64,000 bases of DNA from Micromonospora sp. WMMD1155 (GTDB lineage Bacteria; Actinomycetota; Actinomycetes; Mycobacteriales; Micromonosporaceae): NCBI RefSeq assembly GCF_029581275.1, contig NZ_CP120742.1:2144501-2208500 (forward strand), written 5' to 3'. The translations under genes were made by a program, and so were the position numbers. Of the stretch, positions 43,195-50,400 are shown in pieces (position 1 is the stretch's first letter; each line of letters opens with the position of its first letter). The notes beneath the pieces are model-generated. The model was not told the origin of the DNA. It saw only the letters and a program-made list of their open reading frames with translations, and ran no database searches.

Positions 43195-44874
43195 GTGAGC
43201 GGTGGACCACTGATCGTGCAGTCGGACAAGACCCTGCTGCTGGAGATCGACCACCCCGACGCGCAGGCCTGCCGGATGGCCATCGCGCCCTTCGCCGAGT
43301 TGGAGCGCTCGCCGGAGCACGTGCACACGTACCGGCTGACCCCGCTGGGTCTGTGGAACGCCCGCGCGGCGGGGCACGACGCCGAGGGTGTGGTCGACTC
43401 GCTCCTGAAGTACTCCCGCTATCCGGTGCCGCACGCGCTGCTGGTGGACGTGGCGGAGACGATGGACCGGTACGGTCGGCTCCAACTCGCCAACGACCCG
43501 GCACACGGGCTGGTGCTGCGGGCACTGGACCGGCTGGTGCTGATCGAGGTGGCCAAGAGCAAGAAGCTCGCCGGCATGCTCGGCGACAAGATCGACGACG
43601 ACACCATCCGGGTGCACCCGTCCGAGCGTGGCCGACTCAAGCAGGCGCTGCTCAAGCTGGGCTGGCCGGCGGAGGACCTGGCCGGTTACGTCGACGGTGA
43701 GGCGCACCCGATCGAGCTGGCCGAGGCCGGCAAGGACGGGCGCAAGCCGTGGACGCTTCGGTCGTACCAGCGGGAGGCCGTCGAGGCGTTCTGGGCCGGC
43801 GGGTCGGGCGTGGTGGTGCTGCCCTGTGGTGCCGGCAAGACCCTGGTCGGGGCGGCGGCGATGGCCGAGGCGAAGGCGACCACGCTGATCCTGGTCACCA
43901 ACACGGTCGCCGGTCGGCAGTGGAAGCGGGAGCTGATCGCCCGCACGTCGCTGACCGAGGAGGAGATCGGCGAGTACTCCGGCGAGCGCAAGGAGATCCG
44001 CCCGGTCACCATCGCCACGTACCAGGTGCTCACCTCGCGGCGCGGCGGTGCGTTCACCCACCTGGACCTGTTCGGGGCCCGCGACTGGGGCCTGGTCGTC
44101 TACGACGAGGTGCACCTGCTGCCCGCGCCGATCTTCCGCTTCACGGCGGACCTCCAGGCCCGCCGTCGGCTGGGCCTCACCGCGACTCTGGTACGCGAAG
44201 ACGGCCGCGAGGGTGACGTGTTCAGCCTGATCGGCCCGAAGCGGTACGACGCGCCGTGGAAGGACATCGAGTCGCAGGGGTGGATCGCCCCGGCCGAGTG
44301 CACCGAGGTCCGGGTGACCCTGACCGACGCGGAGCGGATGTCGTACGCGACGGCGGAGGCCGAGGAGCGCTACCGGATGGCGGCGACCGCCCGCACCAAG
44401 CTGCCGGTGGTGAAGGCGCTGGTCGATCAGCACCCGGAGGACCAGGTGCTGGTCATCGGGGCGTACATCGATCAGTTGCACCAGCTCGGCGAGTACCTCG
44501 ACGCGCCGATCATCCAGGGTTCGACCACGAACAAGGAACGGGAGCGACTGTTCGACGCGTTCCGCTCCGGCGAGCTGCGGACGTTGGTGATCTCCAAGGT
44601 CGGCAACTTCTCCATCGACCTTCCCGAGGCGGCGGTGGCGATCCAGGTGTCCGGGACGTTCGGGTCACGCCAGGAGGAGGCGCAACGGCTGGGTCGGGTG
44701 CTCCGGCCGAAGGCCGACGGCCGACAGGCGCACTTCTACACCGTGGTGTCCCGGGACACGATCGACACCGAGTACGCGGCACACCGGCAGCGCTTCCTCG
44801 CCGAGCAGGGTTACGCGTACACGATCGTCGACGCCGACGACGTCCTCGGCCCGAAGCTCCCGACCATCGACTGA
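43195..44874 (+). CDS. DNA repair helicase XPB
   Basis: This 559-residue SF2 helicase has Walker A PCGAGKT (near residue 212), the D-E-V-H box VYDEVHLL (near 303), TATLVRED and motif VI QEEAQRLGRVLRP (near 497). The N-terminal 190 residues hold the damage-recognition-like region seen in bacterial XPB. It unwinds damaged DNA 3' to 5'. The GTG at 43195 is preferred because GAGGAGAGGA is upstream and the family begins with GGPLIVQSDKTLLL; a longer frame is open but unlikely. Confidence 0.94.
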   Translation: MSGGPLIVQSDKTLLLEIDHPDAQACRMAIAPFAELERSPEHVHTYRLTPLGLWNARAAGHDAEGVVDSLLKYSRYPVPHALLVDVAETMDRYGRLQLANDPAHGLVLRALDRLVLIEVAKSKKLAGMLGDKIDDDTIRVHPSERGRLKQALLKLGWPAEDLAGYVDGEAHPIELAEAGKDGRKPWTLRSYQREAVEAFWAGGSGVVVLPCGAGKTLVGAAAMAEAKATTLILVTNTVAGRQWKRELIARTSLTEEEIGEYSGERKEIRPVTIATYQVLTSRRGGAFTHLDLFGARDWGLVVYDEVHLLPAPIFRFTADLQARRRLGLTATLVREDGREGDVFSLIGPKRYDAPWKDIESQGWIAPAECTEVRVTLTDAERMSYATAEAEERYRMAATARTKLPVVKALVDQHPEDQVLVIGAYIDQLHQLGEYLDAPIIQGSTTNKERERLFDAFRSGELRTLVISKVGNFSIDLPEAAVAIQVSGTFGSRQEEAQRLGRVLRPKADGRQAHFYTVVSRDTIDTEYAAHRQRFLAEQGYAYTIVDADDVLGPKLPTID

Positions 44875-44885
44875 CGCTTTTCCCC

Positions 44886-44964
44886 TTGATCGACTCAGTT
44901 TTCAGGAAGTCGCGGTGTCCGGTGCGCTGTGATGCCCCGACTTCCTGGAACCCGAGTCGATCAG
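44886..44964. repeat. 79-bp palindromic element, copy 1
   Basis: The arms (ttgatcgactcagttttcag plus gaagtcg, and the matching complement at 44938-44964) agree at 23 of 27 positions. A 79-bp relative is at 47327-47405. It starts 12 bp after the XPB stop and may also act as a terminator. Confidence 0.8.
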
Positions 44965-45017
44965 TGCGGTGGGTTCGGGCGCGTGGCGGGGACCGGCTGT
45001 CTCTCGCGCTCACTATC

Positions 45018-45040
45018 GAGCTGATGTCGTAAACGAATCG
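45018..45040 (-). repeat. Dispersed palindromic motif, copy D (inverted)
   Basis: gagctgatgtcgtaaacgaa followed by tcg is the reverse complement of the core motif. Its arms are incomplete. Confidence 0.7.
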
Positions 45041-45093
45041 GCCGGATCCGGGGTACCGCCCGTCGTTGTCATCGCATGGTTCACCCGTCGCGT

Positions 45094-45177
45094 ATGTCGT
45101 GGTCGTGGCGGAGGGCTCGGTCGTCCCTGGCGGCCATCGTGACAGCCACAGTGGTGGTGGCAGGAATGGCCGCCTGA
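45094..45177 (+). pseudogene. Signal-peptide-like remnant stopped after 27 residues
   Basis: An ATG opens a sequence that looks like a secretion signal (basic start MSWSWRRARSS, then LAAIVTATVVVAGMAA) and hits TGA. The same frame stays open past the stop for dozens of codons into the 3' end of the TetR gene. This could be a decayed gene start or chance; I cannot name a parent family. Confidence 0.3.
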
Positions 45178-45341
45178 CGGTGGACGCACGACCACCCGCC
45201 GTACGGTCCGGAAGCCCTGGCCATCACCTCCTCGCTCAGCCTCGTCAGCCACGCGGAGGCGCAGGCGGCGCTCGGCGAGAAGATCCCCCGCCGCTGGTCT
45301 CCGACGAACGCGACCCGCTGGTGCTGGGTCGGGCCTGACCC

Positions 45342-45914
45342 TCACCGGGAGAAGCGGTTGACCAGCACCGCCAACCGGCGGTCGTGGTCGGCGCGGCGGA
45401 GTCGGCCGCTGCGCATCAGCGTGACCAGCCCGTGCAGGCCGCTCCAGAACGTCTCGGTGACCGCCTCCAGGTCGTCGTCACCGGCCGCCGGACGCACCGC
45501 CTCGGCCAGTTCGGCGAAGCCCCGGGCCAGGTCGGTCGGAACGTCCTGGCTGGCGAACGGCAGATCGACGGCGAGGACGAACATCGCGTCGTAGATCGCC
45601 GGCCGTTGCTCGGCGAACGCGGTGTACGCAGCGGCGACGTCGGCGACCGCTTGGCGGGGGTCGGCGGCCGAGGTCCGGGCCGAGGCGAGCGCTGCGGCCA
45701 GTTCGGCGAACCCCTCGACGGCGACCGCCGCCATGATCGCGTCCTTGCCCTTGAAGTGGCTGTAGAGGACGGGCTGGCTGTATTCGATCTCGGCGGCGAG
45801 CCGGCGGGTGGTCACCGCGTCCCAGCCTTCGGCGAGGGCCAAATCACGGGCTGCCGCGACGATGGCGCGTTCCCGTTCCGCCCGCTCACGTTCCCGGCGT
45901 GCCTGCGTCGACAT
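45342..45914 (-). CDS. TetR family transcriptional regulator
   Basis: This 190-residue protein has an N-terminal TetR HTH (about 10-55, ARDLALAEGWDAVTTRRLAA then EIEYSQPVLYSHFKGKD) and a helical ligand-binding domain. It faces a DUF4267 gene, and two identical-form palindromes lie in the gap, so it probably represses both. The ligand is unknown. Confidence 0.9.
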   Translation of the reverse strand: MSTQARRERERAERERAIVAAARDLALAEGWDAVTTRRLAAEIEYSQPVLYSHFKGKDAIMAAVAVEGFAELAAALASARTSAADPRQAVADVAAAYTAFAEQRPAIYDAMFVLAVDLPFASQDVPTDLARGFAELAEAVRPAAGDDDLEAVTETFWSGLHGLVTLMRSGRLRRADHDRRLAVLVNRFSR

Positions 45915-45924
45915 GACAGTGAGC

Positions 45925-45937
45925 CTAGCACCGCTAG
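45925..45937. promoter_or_regulatory. TetR operator candidate 1 (CTAGC-ACC-GCTAG)
   Basis: A 5-bp dyad with a 3-base centre sits ten bases upstream of the tetR start. The same form recurs at 45975-45987, and a CTAGC half-site lies between, suggesting a cooperative dimer pair. Confidence 0.55.
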
Positions 45938-45974
45938 CATTGCTGTCGATGCTCTGCTAGCGTCGCTCTCATAT

Positions 45975-45987
45975 CTAGCAGCGCTAG
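45975..45987. promoter_or_regulatory. TetR operator candidate 2 (CTAGC-AGC-GCTAG)
   Basis: A 5-bp dyad with a 3-base centre lies 15 bases upstream of the DUF4267 start. With operator 1 it brackets the divergent promoters. Confidence 0.55.
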
Positions 45988-46002
45988 GAATTGGAGCAGA
46001 CC

Positions 46003-46374
46003 ATGCTGACACCCCTCGCCTACGGGCTCGCCGTCGTACTCAGCCTCTTCGTCGTCTTCATCGGCGCGCGGTTCCTGCTGGTGCCCCAGGCGGCGGCAGC
46101 GGGGTACGGCGTTCCGGCCCGGCCGGACGGCGATACCGCGTACCTGACGGTCAAGGGCCTGAAGGACCTCACCTTCGGCCTGCTCGGCCTCGCCCTGATC
46201 GCCTTCACGACCGCCGACGCGGTCGCGTGGTTCATGCTGATCGTCGCGCTCGTCCCACTCGGCGACACGTTCATCGTGCTGCGCAACGGCGGCACGAAGG
46301 CCGTCGCCTTCGGCATCCACTTCGCCACCGCCGTGGTCGTCCTCCTGAACGCCGCCCTCCTCTTCGCCCTCTGA
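46003..46374 (+). CDS. DUF4267 small membrane protein
   Basis: This 123-residue protein has four membrane helices and matches DUF4267, which is often divergent from a TetR regulator. GGAG lies six bases before the ATG at 46003; an ATG four codons earlier is less well placed. Its function is unknown; a small transporter or redox-related role is possible. Confidence 0.85.
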   Translation: MLTPLAYGLAVVLSLFVVFIGARFLLVPQAAAAGYGVPARPDGDTAYLTVKGLKDLTFGLLGLALIAFTTADAVAWFMLIVALVPLGDTFIVLRNGGTKAVAFGIHFATAVVVLLNAALLFAL

Positions 46375-46404
46375 CCCACCCCGCACCAGGCCCGACCCGA
46401 CCAT

Positions 46405-46462
46405 TTGATCAAGAGGTTTGCGTCACCGACGAGCCGATCGATGACGCGAACCTCTTGATCAA
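46405..46462. terminator. 21-bp inverted repeat between convergent genes
   Basis: ttgatcaagaggtttgcgtc plus a, and the matching arm at 46442-46462, pair with one mismatch. It lies between the convergent DUF4267 and secreted-protein genes and could terminate both. Like other elements here, its ends carry GATC. Confidence 0.75.
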
Positions 46463-46481
46463 CCCAGCTCGGCCGGGGGGG

Positions 46482-47207
46482 TCACGACGTGGGGGGTGGG
46501 CAGCGGTCGGGGAGGGTCACCCGGCCGGGGCGGTGGTCGAAACTGTCCATGGTGAACCACTCGTCCAGCTCGGGGTCGAAGAGGTTCTGCAGGCCGAACT
46601 GGAGCACCTGCCACCACCGGGTCGGGTCGCGCTGATCGACGTAGATGTCGCCGAGCGCGAGCGGGAACCGGAAGAACTCCCCCGGCACGGTGGAGCCGCC
46701 GACGACACCGACCCGCCAGTGGTCGACGTGCCGGTCCCTCTCCCCCTGCAGGATCTCCGGCCCGACGAAACGAGACGTCTTCAGCTTGTCGTTGAAGATC
46801 TGCCGGTTGAAGAACCCCGGGACCTTGCTGCACTCGCGCGGCGGGAACAGCGGGATGTTCGGCCACTTGTAGGTGAGCGTGTAGAGCGTGTTCTCGTAGA
46901 TCAGGTTGGTGAACCAGATCGGATGCTCCGGGCCGCCGGCGACCATCTGACTGTTGCCGTCACGGCCCTGCCAGGTGAACGGCACGTCGATGCCGAGGTC
47001 GCGCACGATGTACCGGCCGGTGCCCTGGAAGTCCGCCGGCAACTGCGGCGGGCGCGGCTCGGTCGGCACGGGCGTCAGGTCGCCGTCGGCCCCGGCCGCG
47101 CGGGGCAGCGGGGCCGCCGCCGGGCCGGGCGCGACCACCCCGAGGGCGAACAGCGCACCGGCCACCGCCGAAACCACAGCCCGACGTGTACGCCTCGACA
47201 CCACCAT
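46482..47207 (-). CDS. Secreted hypothetical protein
   Basis: This 241-residue protein has a signal peptide with twin-arginine-like SRRTRRAVVSAVAG, a hydrophobic core and a PAAA cleavage region. The mature part is rich in aromatic and charged residues (TYKWPNIPLFPP, VPGEFFRFPLALGDIYVDQ) and looks like one folded domain with two cysteines (PRECSK and RCPPP). I do not recognise a family. The ATG at 47207 is chosen for the signal peptide. Confidence 0.7.
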   Translation of the reverse strand: MVVSRRTRRAVVSAVAGALFALGVVAPGPAAAPLPRAAGADGDLTPVPTEPRPPQLPADFQGTGRYIVRDLGIDVPFTWQGRDGNSQMVAGGPEHPIWFTNLIYENTLYTLTYKWPNIPLFPPRECSKVPGFFNRQIFNDKLKTSRFVGPEILQGERDRHVDHWRVGVVGGSTVPGEFFRFPLALGDIYVDQRDPTRWWQVLQFGLQNLFDPELDEWFTMDSFDHRPGRVTLPDRCPPPTS

Positions 47208-47326
47208 CGCCCCCGCCACTGTGGAAAGACCACGCACCTGCCTTCGGCGAAGCGTAGGAGCAGGGAGAACGTGAAAGCCGGTGGAACGGGCGGCCTCCAC
47301 CGGAAGGGTGACGCACCCGCGCAGCC

Positions 47327-47405
47327 CTGATCGACTCCGTTTGCTGAAAGTCGCGGTATCCGAGGCGTGTTGATACCGCGACTTCCGGCAAACCGAGTCG
47401 ATCAG
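47327..47405. repeat. 79-bp palindromic element, copy 2
   Basis: The arms ctgatcgactccgtttgctg plus aaagtcgcggtatc, and their complement at 47372-47405, match at all but three of 34 positions. The length equals that of copy 1 (44886), and the sequence is clearly related, so this is a repeated family. Confidence 0.82.
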
Positions 47406-47425
47406 GGCGCGGGGCCGGAGCGGGA

Positions 47426-47458
47426 GCCGGCCCGGGACCGACGGGGTCCCGGGCCGGC
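47426..47458 (-). terminator. Hairpin terminator of metallophosphoesterase gene
   Basis: gccggcccgggacc pairs perfectly over 14 bp with its complement at 47445-47458, with a five-base loop, 15 bp past the stop codon. Confidence 0.85.
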
Positions 47459-47473
47459 GTTGCGCGAACCTGA

Positions 47474-50400
47474 TTACCTGATCAGCTTCCAGGGGCCGTT
47501 CCGGTCACCCGGCTCCTGGCCGCGCGTCCACCACCTGGCCTCGTACACGTGGCCCTTGAAGGACACCCGGTCGCCCGCGTTGTAGACCTTCGTGAGCGTC
47601 CAGGCCGCCGGGCTGTTGTCCGGCGGGGTGGGGGCGATCTCCTCCCAGGGGCCGTTGCGGTCACCGGGTTTCTGGTTGCGGGTGTACCACTGGGCCCGCC
47701 ACTTCCTGCCGTCGTATACGGCGATGTCACCGGAGTTGAAGATCCGCGACGCGGTCCAGATCGAGGTGCCGTCCTCGGTCATGGCCAGTTCCTGCCACGC
47801 GCCGTTCGGGTCGGCGCCCGGCTTCTGGTTCTTCGTGTACCAGGAGGCCCGGAAGACTCGGCCCTGGTACGTGGCCCGGTCCCCGTCGTTGTAGACGGTC
47901 GACGGGTTCCACTCCGGCGGCAGGTTCACCAGCAGGGTGGCGCCGGCCTCGACCGGGGTCAGGTGGTCGCTGCCCGGGTACGACGCGGTCAGGTTGTGCC
48001 GGCCGCCCGCGAGGCCCACCGGAAGGGTGAACGTCGCGACCCCGTTCGTGACCGTGGCCGAGCCGCGAACTGTCGTACCCTCGCGCAACTCCACCGCGCC
48101 GGTCACCGGCGTGCTGCCGGCCGCGACCGTCACGGTCACCGTCGCCGCGGTGCCCCAGGCGGTCGGGGCGGCGGTGACGGTCATCGTCGGGACCTGCTTG
48201 GCGGTACGGAACACGGCCGGCTGGGCCACCGCCTCGCCGCCGTCGGCGCTGCGCGCGGACACGATCCAGCCGTACGAGGTGCCCGGCAGGAGCTTGTCCC
48301 ACGTCGTCGTGGCCACGCCGTTCGATGTCACCTCGTCGGCGCCGATCGTGCCGGACGGCACGTACGCGGCGAGCGAGTCGGTGGTGAACGACGTCTTGCG
48401 GGTGGTGAGGTCCACCGGCAGCGTCAGGTTGTCCTCCGCGCCGTTGTAGCGCGGCTTCGTCTGGCTGCCGTCCTGGCGGATGTCGTACTCGGTCGCCCCG
48501 AAGTTCTTCAGGAACGGCGAGTACGTGTCGATGTGCATCTCGGCCCGGTCCACGTCGAACTGGAGCAGACGCAGGAAGCTCGCCCCGAACTGCAACCGGT
48601 CGGTGGCCTTGTGGTCCGGATTGCCGTCGCCGTTGACGTCGATCGTGCCGTCCGCGGCGACCTGGTTCGGCCACAGCTCGGCGGCGGTGACCGTGTAGAA
48701 CTGGTAGTCGGCCAGCAGCTCCACGACGTCGTGGCTGACGGTGACGCCGATCTTCGACTTCAGGTTGGTGCCCACGCCGTGCTCGTGACCGGCGAGGACC
48801 AGGAAGACGTTCGGGTTGGTCTCCACGACCTGCTTGAACAGCGGTGAGCCGTCCGGCGCGGAGAAGTCCGCCCCGCGACCGTCGGGGTTGGCCGACGGCT
48901 TCAGGTAGTCGTGGGAGAGCAGGATCCCGTTGCGGTCCTTGTACCGCTTGAAGATCGAGTCGGCCCATTTGGCCTCGGCCGGCGTCACCCCGTACGACAG
49001 GCCGACCGCGACGAAGTCCAGTCCACCGGCGGAGAACAGCAGGTAGTTGTTCTGGTTGTCGGTGCCGGGCGTGACGGAGCCGTCGGCCTTGGTCACCTCG
49101 TCCCACGCGTGGTATTCGGTGCCCTTCGGCCAGGACTTCGCCGTCCTGTAGTACCGGTCGGCGCTGAAGGTCCGGCTGAACCGGGACGTCGGGCCGGTCT
49201 CGGCGCCCAACTGGTCGTCATGGTTACCGGCGATGACCTGGTTGACGACGCCGTTGTCGTCGAGGATCTTCTGGAAGCCGGAGGCGACGGCGAGTTCCTT
49301 CTCGACCTGCTCGTGCAGCCCGGGCCGCTTGAGCGAACCGTCCGGGTTCTTCGCCAGCGGGTCGTAGTAGTCGTTCTCGATGATGTCGCCGGTGTGGGCC
49401 GTGTACGCGATCTTGCGGCTGTCCGCGTTGTCGGCGATCCACTGCATCTGGTCGCGGTACGCGGCCGACCAGATCGCCTGCTCCTCGGCCGTCTCGACGT
49501 CCGAAGGCTCGGCGTTGCCGTCGAAGTCGTCGTACGTGCCGCCGGCCGCACCCTCGGTGATGTACTGCGTGTCGGTGAAGTGCGCCAGCGAGAAGTCGTA
49601 CGACGCCGGGTCCTCGAAGCGGTCCTTGTCGTTCTGCGCCGTCGAGTCGCGCGGGGACAGGTCGTCGGCGAACGGGTCCTCACCGGTGACCAGCACGTGG
49701 ACGACGCCACCCTCGCGGTGACCGGCCTCCACCTGCGCGGTCAGGACGGTGTCCTGCCCGGCCTGACCACGGGAGCTGGTCAGCACCACCCACTTCTTCG
49801 TGGCCGGGTCCCAGACCCGCAGCGCCACGACCCGGGCCGGGTCGATGGTCCCCGACCAGCGCAGCGTCGGCTCCGGTTTGGTCGCCGCCAGCGGCAGGTC
49901 GTACCGCTGGAAGACCACCCCCCGGCCGGACGCGCTGTCGATCGTCGCCCCGTCGAGGGGACGCAGCGAGGTGACGTCCACGGTCTTGTCGTGCTGGACG
50001 TCGAGCGTGGTCGGCACGTCGGCCGCCTCACCCTGGTAGCCGTCGGTCGGCAGGACCACGTCGGCCTTGGTGAAGGTGGCGGTCAACCCGACACCCTCCG
50101 CGCCGGGGATGCGGGCGGACAGCTCGGCGGAGAGCGGGTCGGTGCCCTTGACCGTCGAGTTCAGCTCGGTCGGGACGTCCGGGATGCTCGCGCTGCTGAA
50201 CCGCACCTCCCGGGTGGCGGTGTTGCCGAGCGCGTCGGTCGCCGTCACCGCGATGGTGTGCTCACCGGCGGGCAGACCGTGGCCGATCTGGTCACCCTGC
50301 TCGACGGCCGCGCCGTCCAGCGTGAGGACCGGCGTACCGACCAACCCGGTGGCGTCCTTGATCCTGACGTCGAGCGCGACGGTCGAGGTCAGCCGCTGCC

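Larger units (their letters stand above)
44875..45341. other. 467-bp intergenic region after XPB
   Basis: It contains a 79-bp inverted repeat (44886-44964), an inverted copy of the dispersed motif (45018-45040), and a short signal-peptide-like frame broken by a stop (45094-45177). No complete gene is supported. Confidence 0.65.

Noticed and set aside
45013..45345. 110-codon minus-strand frame after tetR
   Set aside because: No family pattern, His/Arg-rich, and spans the dispersed motif copy D.
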